Positions 7,326-15,318 of a stretch of 21,924 nt of DNA are shown here, in pieces. Position numbers and translations under genes: made by a program. Source of the stretch: JAIRVZ01 sp031553755 (GTDB lineage: Bacteria > Bacteroidota > Bacteroidia > Bacteroidales > Azobacteroidaceae); the NCBI GenBank assembly GCA_031553755.1, contig JAVBKZ010000103.1, forward strand, positions 1 through 21,924, written 5' to 3'. Positions within the stretch are counted from its first letter, which is position 1; each line of letters starts with the position of its first letter. Below the pieces are notes generated by a model. It did not search any database and was not told where the DNA came from. It saw only the letters and a program-made list of their open reading frames with translations.

Positions 7326-7355
7326 GTCATTATTTGTTGTAATGACTTTTTTTTT
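7326..7355 (+). terminator. Intrinsic terminator of the AraC-type gene
   Basis: GTCATTA (7326-7332) pairs with TAATGAC (7340-7346) around a 7-nt loop, followed directly by nine T residues. Confidence 0.88.
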
Positions 7356-7366
7356 GTTTTGTTGAA

Positions 7367-7398
7367 TTGTATTTAATGACCGGAGGAATGTACTTTTG
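7367..7398 (+). promoter_or_regulatory. Promoter of a candidate small RNA
   Basis: TACTTTTG at 7391-7398 matches TAnnTTTG exactly. TTG at 7367-7369 lies 21 bp upstream, within the normal spacing. It starts only 11 bp beyond the T-run of the preceding terminator, and no long gene follows on this strand before the convergent lptD. Confidence 0.5.
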
Positions 7399-7404
7399 TC
7401 AATT

Positions 7405-7577
7405 ATGATAACGCACCTAATATCAAAATAAAAAGCGAAAATTTGTCTGTTGGAATGTGTTTGAAATTAACCGAAGTTTCAGGTGAAATCAGGCTTTCAA
7501 AGTGGGAAAGAAATGCCACACATAGACTTGGGTTAAAGATTGGGAATTGATAAATTATTTCAATTCTCAGTCTTTTT
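7405..7577 (+). ncRNA. Candidate small RNA (or micro-protein mRNA)
   Basis: A perfect -7 box predicts a start near 7405, and an intrinsic terminator ends at 7577, giving a transcript of about 170 nt. The longest frame inside is 31 codons (ATG 7455 to TGA 7550); its stop lies in the terminator stem, and its product matches nothing I know. The unit lies between the convergent AraC-type and lptD genes. I recognise no known RNA family. The exact 5' end is an inference from promoter spacing. Confidence 0.4.
7538..7577 (+). terminator. Intrinsic terminator of the candidate small RNA
   Basis: A 12-bp stem, 7538-7549 with 7561-7572, includes two G-U pairs and an 11-nt loop, then TTTTT at 7573-7577. 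Read from the other side it could also help end lptD transcripts, though the T-run there is short. Confidence 0.7.
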
Positions 7578-7628
7578 ATGTTATCGTTGAACGGATTTAA
7601 TGTAAAATGAAAAGGCGAATTTTTAATA

Positions 7629-10394
7629 TCACTCCCATTTTATTGCGTCATAAGAGCTTGTCCGTTGTGTATATTTTAGATCTTGCAACATGGATGAATT
7701 AACAGAAAGCGTGAAATTGTAGGATTGATAAGGACCGATAGGAATGAAACTCGCGGTCATTTGCCAGCAATGAAGATTGCGTGTAACAGAACAATTCATT
7801 GTGGCGAATTTTTTATAATCAAAATCGTAACTAGTCGAAAAATTAAACGTCCATCCCGGTGTCGGTTGAATATTACCACTCATTCCTAATGTTTGGTTAA
7901 CTTTATAATCATATTCGAGTTTACTTTTATTGAAATCTCCATACCCGAAACCAATACTGTAATTAAGCGATAAACTCCAAGGCGTATTTGTAATCATGTA
8001 GCCATCAGCGTCGAATTCCCCCGCGTTTTTTTTCTCCGATCGCAATGATGCTTTGGGGGTATTTTCTCCGGTGTTTACTTCATCAGGAACTTCATTGACT
8101 TGCCCGGGTTCATCTTTCTTGTTTTTATCATCAGAATCGTCTTTTTTACTGAATAATTTTTTGAACGTATCATTATTGAAAGAATAAGACAAAGAAGTGC
8201 TTGTTCCCCTGAAACGACCGATGCCTTTTCCCGCGTCCCAACGAGTGACATTTATTCGTTGTCCGTTTTCGTTATACGTGTAAACATCGAAAGCTCCCGA
8301 TAAACTAAGTGAATACGATTTCGAGAATTTCATACGTAAAGAAGCCGAAATATCAGACCAATTGAACTGTTCCGCCAAAAAATTATAGCCCGAACTAAAT
8401 CTCAGGTTGTCTATCAGGCTTATTTTTTTTATCCCTGTAGAATCTGAATCCGATTTAATTTTCATTTCCAGGTTATTTTCGACACCGAAACTCATGGTTC
8501 CTGATTTTCCACCTCCTGAAGGAGGATATAATCCGTATTGAAATGGAGAATATTTGGCGAATTTTTCTACTCCGTTTCTGTCTAAATAAGTTTTATTGAC
8601 AAATGAACCATACTTAGGGTCGCTGAAATCGGGAGCTCCCGAAAAACTGATATTGGGCGTAAATACGTGGCGAATCATTTGCACCTTATCTCCGAAAATT
8701 TTCCAAGGTTTAAAAAAACCGTATAATTTAGTGTTCAAACTAACAGAAGCCGAATAATTATACGAACGGTAAAAGCCGTAAGTTGTATCGACCGGAGCTA
8801 ACCTGTCGGTATAAGGATCGTAATCTTGGGTAACTTCGTTGGTATACCAACGTTCGTTGTAACTGAAAGAAGGAGTGATATTGATGTAATCTAATAAATT
8901 GAATGTCGCGCTTACGGGAATAGAATGACTCATACCGTTTTTCCAATCCTTAATTAAATTAGAAGAAAACAGTTGGTCGTCTTTCGTTGTGATGCTATTA
9001 TCGAATTTTCCTTGGTAACTCAATGAAATCGCTTCATACCACCTTTGTCCTCCGACAGGATTTTTTCTTTTGAACGGATATATTTGCCGCATGGAAATAC
9101 TTAATGTCGGCAAAGTGAGGGAAACCGTAGAATCCTGGCTACGCTGATTAATAGTCATGTTCGCGTTCAAGCTGAACGGACTATCAGGAAAAGTCTGACT
9201 GATATTAACACTGGATGATTTTACGTTTTGAGTATAAGCTCCCGAATAAATGCTGTTTACCTGATTCCGGTCGTATGAACTTGTCGAAAAGTTAACATTT
9301 GCCGAAACTGTCCGGTAAGGATTCATTTTCGGGTCCTGGGAATGGCTCCAATTAATTTTGAAGTCTTTTGTTTTGCTATAGTCGGCAGCTCCTTTATCTC
9401 CTAAAATAGTAACTAAATATCCGATATTGTAATTTCCTGAAAATTTGTATCGCTTTCTGTAAGTCGAACGGGCATTGATTCCCCATGAACCTTTGGTGTA
9501 AATTTCTCCGGTTAAAGCCAAATCCATGTAATCGTTGAACGCGAAATAATAACCTCCGTCGCGCAAACAAAATCCACGTGCCATTTCATCTCCATAGGTC
9601 GGCATGATAACTCCTGAAGAATACGATCCTTTAAATGGAAAATAGGCGAATGGTAGCGCGATCGGTAAAGGAACATCTTCAACAACCAAATATCCGGGTC
9701 CGGCTACGATATCTTTTCCCGGCCTGACTTTGGCTTTTGTCATTTTAAAGTAAAAGTGAGGATGATCGTGTTCATCGCAGGTAGTATATTTTCCATCGAC
9801 CATATACAAGTCGTTGTTGTCCATTTTTTTTGTGCGCCCGGAAGTCACATAACCTTCTCCTTGTTGGGTGACAACGTCTGTGATAAAACCTTTTTTTGTT
9901 TTGAAATTATATCGCATCGTTTTGGCCTCATATTGTTGTTCCCCCTCTTTGAAAATAGGATATCCATATTCGTTCCCGATCGAATCTATAGCATAAGTGG
10001 CATACACGGTATTGCTATCGGTATTTATTTCTATATATTCACCTGTTAATTCTAAATTCTGATATTTTACTTTTGCTTCTCCGTATAAATATACAAGGTT
10101 TGTACCTATCATAATGATAGAATCTTTCGCGTCGTAAAAAACAGGAGCTTCAATCGCGTTCGATTTGCGTGCGGAATCCGACGTTTGAATTGAATCAGTA
10201 GAGTAGGAGAGGGAGTCAGAAGCGAAGTTTGGCAATTCGGGAATCGAATCATTTTGTGGCGAATTCAACGAGTATCGAGGCATTTCTGGCGTTCGGACAA
10301 CTTCCTGCGCCTTTGTTTTATACAGAACAAAGGAAAAAAACAGTAAGATGAAAATAGAAAATAATATTTTTTTTGCCGGCATCCGAATGCTCAT
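7629..10394 (-). CDS. lptD: LPS-assembly protein LptD (Bacteroidota type)
   Basis: The product is about 921 residues. It has an N-terminal signal peptide (basic PAKK, then a long hydrophobic stretch, ending near KTKAQ), a serine-rich linker, an OstA/LptA-like beta-jellyroll region at residues ~85-240 (for example YLYGEAKVKYQNLELTGEYI and AKTMRYNFKTKKGFI), and a large C-terminal barrel of alternating strands. It would insert lipopolysaccharide into the outer leaflet. I chose ATG 10394. The longer frame begins with TTG at 10412, but that TTG lies inside the predicted -7 box, so it cannot be translated from that promoter. ATG 10382 is an equally good start for the signal peptide. A lysine- and aspartate-rich low-complexity loop lies near residues 740-785. 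Transcribed divergently from the DUF3127 gene. Confidence 0.87.
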   Translation of the reverse strand: MSIRMPAKKILFSIFILLFFSFVLYKTKAQEVVRTPEMPRYSLNSPQNDSIPELPNFASDSLSYSTDSIQTSDSARKSNAIEAPVFYDAKDSIIMIGTNLVYLYGEAKVKYQNLELTGEYIEINTDSNTVYATYAIDSIGNEYGYPIFKEGEQQYEAKTMRYNFKTKKGFITDVVTQQGEGYVTSGRTKKMDNNDLYMVDGKYTTCDEHDHPHFYFKMTKAKVRPGKDIVAGPGYLVVEDVPLPIALPFAYFPFKGSYSSGVIMPTYGDEMARGFCLRDGGYYFAFNDYMDLALTGEIYTKGSWGINARSTYRKRYKFSGNYNIGYLVTILGDKGAADYSKTKDFKINWSHSQDPKMNPYRTVSANVNFSTSSYDRNQVNSIYSGAYTQNVKSSSVNISQTFPDSPFSLNANMTINQRSQDSTVSLTLPTLSISMRQIYPFKRKNPVGGQRWYEAISLSYQGKFDNSITTKDDQLFSSNLIKDWKNGMSHSIPVSATFNLLDYINITPSFSYNERWYTNEVTQDYDPYTDRLAPVDTTYGFYRSYNYSASVSLNTKLYGFFKPWKIFGDKVQMIRHVFTPNISFSGAPDFSDPKYGSFVNKTYLDRNGVEKFAKYSPFQYGLYPPSGGGKSGTMSFGVENNLEMKIKSDSDSTGIKKISLIDNLRFSSGYNFLAEQFNWSDISASLRMKFSKSYSLSLSGAFDVYTYNENGQRINVTRWDAGKGIGRFRGTSTSLSYSFNNDTFKKLFSKKDDSDDKNKKDEPGQVNEVPDEVNTGENTPKASLRSEKKNAGEFDADGYMITNTPWSLSLNYSIGFGYGDFNKSKLEYDYKVNQTLGMSGNIQPTPGWTFNFSTSYDFDYKKFATMNCSVTRNLHCWQMTASFIPIGPYQSYNFTLSVNSSMLQDLKYTQRTSSYDAIKWE

Positions 10395-10409
10395 ATATTT
10401 TTGAGGATG

Positions 10410-10417
10410 CAAAGTTA
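10410..10417 (-). promoter_or_regulatory. -7 box of lptD
   Basis: Read on the minus strand this is TAACTTTG, a perfect TAnnTTTG. A TTTG lies 23 bp upstream at 10444-10441, slightly further than usual. The predicted leader is roughly 10 nt to ATG 10394 or 20 nt to ATG 10382. It overlaps the alternative TTG start of lptD and so argues against it. Confidence 0.5.
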
Positions 10418-10449
10418 TACATTTATACTTATATTTTGGACAAATCGAG

Positions 10450-10457
10450 TATCTTTG
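10450..10457 (+). promoter_or_regulatory. -7 box of the DUF3127-nuclease operon
   Basis: TATCTTTG is a perfect -7 box, 31 bp before ATG 10489. No convincing -33 is seen at normal spacing. It stands back to back with the lptD -7 box, only 32 bp apart, so the two promoters share upstream DNA. Confidence 0.5.
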
Positions 10458-10488
10458 CGTAATAAATTAACGTATAAAAAACAATAAA

Positions 10489-10851
10489 ATGCAACTTACA
10501 GCAAGATTAGTACAATTACTTCCGCTACAAACAGGTGTTGGTAAAAATGGAGAATGGAAAAAACAAGAAATCGTTGTGGAAACCGATGGGCAATATCCTA
10601 AAAAGGTGTGTATATCTGTTTGGGGGGATAAAATAAATAATTCTCAATTACAAATAGGCAATATGCTTACTGTTGACTTTGATATCGAAAGCCGCGAATA
10701 CAATAGCCGTTGGTATACAGATGTCAAAGCCTGGAAAATAGAAATCGCGGGCGCGGGTTCTACTCAACCTGATGCTTATGTCCCGGTTGAAGCCGGATTC
10801 CCGGCTCCTCCTCCATTGCCCGCAAATGAAAAAGACGATTTGCCGTTTTGA
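10489..10851 (+). CDS. DUF3127 protein with SSB-like acidic tail
   Basis: The 120-residue product has an N-terminal beta-rich domain of about 85 residues (MQLTARLVQLLPLQTG, WKKQEIVVETDG, KVCISVWGDK, GNMLTVDFDIESREY, WYTDVKAWKIE), which I recognise as DUF3127, an OB-fold-like family typical of Bacteroidota. A proline/alanine-rich linker follows, and the protein ends DDLPF. That ending mimics the DDIPF tail with which bacterial single-stranded DNA-binding proteins recruit repair enzymes. The next gene, 98 bp downstream on the same strand, is an AddB-like nuclease. A single-strand DNA-binding or repair-loading role is a reasonable inference but not proven. Confidence 0.85.
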   Translation: MQLTARLVQLLPLQTGVGKNGEWKKQEIVVETDGQYPKKVCISVWGDKINNSQLQIGNMLTVDFDIESREYNSRWYTDVKAWKIEIAGAGSTQPDAYVPVEAGFPAPPPLPANEKDDLPF

Positions 10852-10854
10852 ATT

Positions 10855-10917
10855 AGTTGACGAGTTAACAAGTTGACGAGTTGACAAGTTAACGAGTTGA
10901 CGAGTGACAAGTAAATT
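10855..10917 (+). repeat. 8-bp tandem repeat array, AGTTRACR
   Basis: Eight consecutive units run from 10855: AGTTGACG, AGTTAACA, AGTTGACG, AGTTGACA, AGTTAACG, AGTTGACG, then AGTGACA (one base short) and a decayed AGTAAATT. Variation is confined to two positions (G/A at 5 and 8) until the last two units. The array starts 4 bp after the DUF3127 stop and fills most of the gap to the nuclease gene. It lacks the inverted half seen in the other arrays, but the same unit recurs near 18938-18994. Confidence 0.85.
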
Positions 10918-10949
10918 CTTCATTTTCCATTCTTAATTCTTCATTAAAA

Positions 10950-13844
10950 ATGTATTCTTCACGGCCGTTTTTATTGCTCGTAGCCAATGACTTGGTAAAT
11001 CGTTTTGGAAATGATTTGTCGAAAATCGTTGTTGTATTTCCGGGACGGCGTGCGAGGTTGTTTTTTAATAATTATCTGAGTGAATGTTCAGATGAACCGG
11101 TTTGGGCTCCCGGTTATTATTCGATTGAAGAATTGTTTCAACAGGTGAGCGATTTACAAATTGTTGATAATATTAAATTAATCGGAGAATTATATAAAAC
11201 TTATATTCAGGTTTATAACAGTAAATCAGCAACGCCATCTTCTGAAACTTTAGATGAATTTTATTTTTTCGGAGAAAGTCTGTTGAACGATTTCGACGAT
11301 GTGGATAAAAATTTGGTTAATGCCCACTCGTTATTCAGTAATTTACAAGACTTAGACCAACTTCGTGATGATTTTGAGCATCTCAACGAAACTCAAATTG
11401 AGGCATTGTCTCGTCATTTCAATTATGTTTTTCAGGGAAAAAGCTCATTAAAAACTTCTTTTTGGTCTGTTTGGAACGTATTAGGTGAAGTTTATTCAAC
11501 ATTCAAGCAAAAATTAAAAGCCGAAAATTCGGCATATCAGGGCATGTTGACGCGTTCTGTGGTTGAAGACGAATTTGCTGAATTCAATGCCGTTCATTAC
11601 GTTTTTGTTGGGTTCAATGTATTGACCAAATGTGAAGAAAAACTGTTTCGCAGGTTGCGGAATAAAGCTTTATTCTATTGGGATTACGATACGTACTACA
11701 TGGATGTTAAGGACGAGGCGTCGACAACGGAAGCAGGCCGGTATATCAAAAAAAACATAGAAAAATTCGGTTCTGCATTGTCGTTAGACATATTTGGAAA
11801 ATCTTTCAGGCGGGAGCGGAAAATTACGATGATCGCATCTTCTTCAGAAAGCGGACAGGCATCTTATTTGCCTTATTGGATTGATTCGTTGAATCGTTTG
11901 CCTCAGTTTTCCGAACCGGATACCGCGATTGTGCTTTGTAATGAACAAATGCTGCCTGTTGTAATACACTCTATTCCTGCCGAAAAAGTAGAAAATGTGA
12001 ATATCACGATGGGATTTCCTTTGATGCAAACTCCTGTTTGTGGCTTTTTGCAGGTTTTGACAGAAATGCAGATCAAAGGAATATCCGATTCGGGAAGATC
12101 GTTCCGTTACAAGTATGTTTTACCTGTTTTGCGGCATCCTTGCGTACAAATGATTTTTCCTGAATCTAAATCAATCGAACAAGTTTTGATTCAGGGAAAT
12201 GTATTTTTCCCTACAATAGAAGTATTGAAAAATGAATCGATATTTTCGTATGCTTCTACCACAGTCGAATTGGCAAAATATTTACTCTCATTAATTGAAC
12301 GATTAGGGCAATTTTACGAAAATCAATCCGAAACATCTGATGTTTATTCAGGATTGTATAAAGAATCTGTTTTTCGGGCCTATCAGGTAGTGAACCGTTT
12401 ATGCGGATTATTACAGTCGGGAGAATTGAATGTGGAAAGGGCTACGTTTTCGCGTTTGATGCGTAAATTATTGACTTCGACTACCGTTCCTTTTCATGGC
12501 GAACCGGTAAAAGGATTGCAGGTTATGGGTGTATTGGAAACGCGCGCGCTGGATTTTAAAAACGTTATCATGTTGTCTGTTAATGAGGGATTTATGCCCG
12601 GAACAACAAACGATGATACGTTTATTCCTCAATTTCTTCGACGTTATTTCGAATTAAGTACAATAGAACATCAGGATGCTATTTATGCTTATTATTTTTA
12701 CCGATTGATTCAACGCGCCGAAAACGTTACTTTCGTTTACAATACGGATAAAACTCAAACAGGAAAATCTGAAATGAGTCGTTTTTTGTTGCAGTTATTA
12801 GTAAATTCGGGATTGGAAATCAATCGGTACAGTCTTCAATCAGCGATTAAACCAATAGAAAACCATCCCATCGTTGTTCCTAAAACAAAAGAATTATCAG
12901 ATAGAATAAGGAACCGGTTTGACCTGAATATAAATCCGGGGGCGCAAAAATTGTCGCCTTCCGCTTTCAATGTATTTATTGATTGTTCGCTCCGTTTTTA
13001 CTTACAGTATATCGAAAATCTCAGGGAAAAAGAAGAATTGAGCAACGAAATGGATGTTTCGATTTTCGGTACGATATTTCATCGTTCGGCAGAATTACTT
13101 TACCGTGAAATTGGTAGAGTAGGAGAGGGAATTGAAGAATTCGAACCATTTTTTATCCATAAAGAACATCTTGACATATACCTGAAAAATCCTCAATTAA
13201 TAGACAAGCTTGTATCCAAAGCTTTTTCGGAAGAATATTTTAAGACAAAAGAAATTAGCCCCAAACAATATAATGGCGAACAGTTGATAAATTTCCGTAT
13301 CATTTGCCATTTGATGAAACGAATGATAGAATTCGACCGGAAACAAACACCTTTTTTAATTTGCGGATTAGAAAAAAAAGTTTCCGCCATTTTTGAATTA
13401 CCCGAATCGGGAATCTCCGTCAAAATAGGTGGCGTTATTGACCGGTTAGAACAAAAGAACGAAACTTTATATATAGTAGATTATAAAACCGGAGGAAATT
13501 CTAAACCTTTTAAAACTATACCTGAATTAGCTACTCAAAAAATAACGAGAGCATCTCATGTTTTTCAAACTTTCTTATATGCTTCTGTGTTGATTAATAA
13601 CAAAATAACCAAACCTGTAGTTCCTTGTTTGCTTTATTTGCAAAACGCGGGGAAAGACGATTATTCATCGGTAATTCAATACGAAAAAGAGAATATCAAC
13701 GATTTTAATCTCTTATATCCGGATTTCCTTGCTGTTGTAAAAAACAAATTGGCAGAACTTTTTGATCAAGATATTCCTTTTTCACAAACAACGATCCTTT
13801 CAAAATGCAACTATTGCGAATTTAAAAAGCTGTGTAATAGGTAG
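10950..13844 (+). CDS. AddB-like PD-(D/E)XK nuclease
   Basis: The 964-residue product carries a C-terminal RecB/AddB-type nuclease: GTIFH with H711, IDR with D831, and VDYKTG with D844 and K846. Cysteines at 679, 953, 956 and 962 (SKCNYCEFKKLC at the end) match the four-cysteine iron-sulfur staple of AddB nucleases. The N-terminal two thirds resemble the inactivated helicase part of AddB; the position of Walker A reads VVFPGRRARLFF, with no GKT, so ATP binding by a P-loop is unlikely. It would pair with an AddA helicase-nuclease to process double-strand breaks, but no addA gene is in the window. It sits behind the SSB-tailed DUF3127 gene, with which it is probably co-transcribed. Confidence 0.88.
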   Translation: MYSSRPFLLLVANDLVNRFGNDLSKIVVVFPGRRARLFFNNYLSECSDEPVWAPGYYSIEELFQQVSDLQIVDNIKLIGELYKTYIQVYNSKSATPSSETLDEFYFFGESLLNDFDDVDKNLVNAHSLFSNLQDLDQLRDDFEHLNETQIEALSRHFNYVFQGKSSLKTSFWSVWNVLGEVYSTFKQKLKAENSAYQGMLTRSVVEDEFAEFNAVHYVFVGFNVLTKCEEKLFRRLRNKALFYWDYDTYYMDVKDEASTTEAGRYIKKNIEKFGSALSLDIFGKSFRRERKITMIASSSESGQASYLPYWIDSLNRLPQFSEPDTAIVLCNEQMLPVVIHSIPAEKVENVNITMGFPLMQTPVCGFLQVLTEMQIKGISDSGRSFRYKYVLPVLRHPCVQMIFPESKSIEQVLIQGNVFFPTIEVLKNESIFSYASTTVELAKYLLSLIERLGQFYENQSETSDVYSGLYKESVFRAYQVVNRLCGLLQSGELNVERATFSRLMRKLLTSTTVPFHGEPVKGLQVMGVLETRALDFKNVIMLSVNEGFMPGTTNDDTFIPQFLRRYFELSTIEHQDAIYAYYFYRLIQRAENVTFVYNTDKTQTGKSEMSRFLLQLLVNSGLEINRYSLQSAIKPIENHPIVVPKTKELSDRIRNRFDLNINPGAQKLSPSAFNVFIDCSLRFYLQYIENLREKEELSNEMDVSIFGTIFHRSAELLYREIGRVGEGIEEFEPFFIHKEHLDIYLKNPQLIDKLVSKAFSEEYFKTKEISPKQYNGEQLINFRIICHLMKRMIEFDRKQTPFLICGLEKKVSAIFELPESGISVKIGGVIDRLEQKNETLYIVDYKTGGNSKPFKTIPELATQKITRASHVFQTFLYASVLINNKITKPVVPCLLYLQNAGKDDYSSVIQYEKENINDFNLLYPDFLAVVKNKLAELFDQDIPFSQTTILSKCNYCEFKKLCNR

Positions 13845-13923
13845 ATATGTTTATGTTAATTTTATTTGTAAAAATATTATAAAATTTATTAAAAATAATA
13901 TAATAATATAAAAGAAAAATATA

Positions 13924-13931
13924 TACCTTTG
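13924..13931 (+). promoter_or_regulatory. -7 box of the TPR sensor gene
   Basis: TACCTTTG is a perfect TAnnTTTG match 55 bp before ATG 13987. The upstream 60 bp is nearly pure A/T, with no clear -33. Confidence 0.5.
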
Positions 13932-13986
13932 GGGACATTACACTGATAGCAAAATTATATAATCTTATTCTAAATTCAATTGTCAA

Positions 13987-15078
13987 ATGATTATGCATTT
14001 TAAAAAATCATTATGCGTGTTGTTATTTTTGTCCATTTTTTTTAATCTTAGCGCGAACAACACAGTAAAATTTAATCTTGATTCTCTTGATAATTACATT
14101 TCCAGACAATCATTGTATGTTCAGGAGAAAGAAAACAGAATCAGGCAAGTAAGGCAAGAAATAGCTCGTATCGGGGATGATTTTTCTAGCCAGTTCCCTT
14201 TGTATGTCAATTTATTTGATGAATATAAATCTTATAAATACGACTCCGCTTATTGTTATGCTTCTAAATTATTAGAAATATCCTCAAAGTTAAAAGACAA
14301 CGAAAAGTATACGTCTGCTCAAGTAAAATTAAGTTTCTGCTACCTTTCTTCCGGATTATTCAAAGAGGCATCGGATATGTTATCTGAAGTAGATATTAAT
14401 TTATGTGATAATGAAACAAAAATAAATTACTATGCTAATAAAGCCCGTTTGTATTATGATTTGGCTGATTATAATAAAGGGGAAGAATTTAGAGGTAAGT
14501 ACGACAAGACAGGAAATCAATATTTAGATTCGGCGATCGCGTTGATTCCCGAAGGAACTTCCCGTTATTGGTCGCTTGTTGGGCTGAAAGACATAAAGTC
14601 GATAAATTATAATAAAGCTATTGATTCTTTCCAAAAAATGATGGAAACGAAAGATTATTCCGAGCATGATTTAGCGATAGTTACATCAAGTTTAGGCTAT
14701 ATATACCGGATGTTAGGTAAAAATCAAGATGCCAAACCATATTTGATTCAAGCTGTAATATCAGATATAAAATCCGCGACAAAAGAAACCTTGGCTTTGC
14801 GTTGGTTGTCTCAATTGCTTTATGAAGAAGGAGATTTGAACCATGCGGTTTCGTATATCAGGGTAGCGCAAGAAGACGCATTGTTTTATAACGCGCGCCA
14901 AAGGCAAATCGAACTTGCTTCCGTTTTACCACTTATGGAGAATGACCGGATCTTCCGGATTGAGAAACAAAACAAAATAATGAAAATATCTGTTGCAGTT
15001 GTTTCCGGTTTGTTTTTAATCCTGATGATTTTCTTTATTGTTAATCTCCGGAAATTGTCAAAGTTGAAAAAGCGTTGA
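13987..15078 (+). CDS. DUF6377-type TPR membrane sensor, C-terminally truncated
   Basis: The 363-residue product has a signal peptide (residues ~1-24, ending LSANN), an extracytoplasmic helical region with TPR-like repeats (~30-310), and one membrane segment (~332-352, KISVAVVSGLFLILMIFFIV), and ends 11 residues later at LRKLSKLKKR. It matches the N-terminal two thirds of a Bacteroidales family of about 530-560 residues that I know as DUF6377. Signature stretches are YVQEKENRI, EYKSYKYDSAYCYA, ATKETLALRWL and FYNARQRQIELASVLP. Full-length members continue into a cytoplasmic coiled coil and an output domain. That part is missing here, and a MITE lies 51 bp after the stop. Either start (ATG 13987 or 13993) preserves the signal peptide. 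Confidence 0.82.
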   Translation: MIMHFKKSLCVLLFLSIFFNLSANNTVKFNLDSLDNYISRQSLYVQEKENRIRQVRQEIARIGDDFSSQFPLYVNLFDEYKSYKYDSAYCYASKLLEISSKLKDNEKYTSAQVKLSFCYLSSGLFKEASDMLSEVDINLCDNETKINYYANKARLYYDLADYNKGEEFRGKYDKTGNQYLDSAIALIPEGTSRYWSLVGLKDIKSINYNKAIDSFQKMMETKDYSEHDLAIVTSSLGYIYRMLGKNQDAKPYLIQAVISDIKSATKETLALRWLSQLLYEEGDLNHAVSYIRVAQEDALFYNARQRQIELASVLPLMENDRIFRIEKQNKIMKISVAVVSGLFLILMIFFIVNLRKLSKLKKR

Positions 15079-15128
15079 ATTTAAGATAAAAAACTATTTG
15101 TTATTTCATTTGTTTATTTCGTATAATA

Positions 15129-15262
15129 AAGAGGCTGTCTAAAAAATCTGTCATCCCGCGCTTGACGCGGGATCTTCTAATGGATGATTGTTGATTTTAA
15201 GAGATTGCGGGTCAAGCCCGCAATGACAAATATTTCAATTGATCCTTTTTAGAGACTCTCTT
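15129..15262. mobile_element. MITE-like element with TA flanks
   Basis: Imperfect 17-bp terminal inverted repeats (14 of 17 match) lie at 15129-15145 and 15246-15262, and TA dinucleotides flank them at 15127-15128 and 15263-15264. The interior has two strong hairpins, ATCCCGCG/CGCGGGAT (15153-15173, loop CTTGA) and ATTGCGGG/CCCGCAAT (15204-15224, loop TCAAG); the loops are exact complements of each other. There is no coding capacity. TA flanks suggest mobilisation by an IS630/Tc1-mariner-type transposase, which is an inference. Its much higher G+C sets it apart from the surroundings. Confidence 0.7.
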
Positions 15263-15318
15263 TAGCCACTAATTAATTGTAATTACTTATTGGAACCCAT
15301 ATAAATAAAAAATAACAA

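Noticed and set aside
9756..10049. 97-codon plus-strand frame inside lptD
   Set aside because: It is antisense to strongly conserved lptD coding sequence, with no promoter or recognisable product.
10855..10917. Possible CRISPR array
   Set aside because: Units are 8 bp and directly adjacent, with no unique spacers between repeats and no cas genes in the window.
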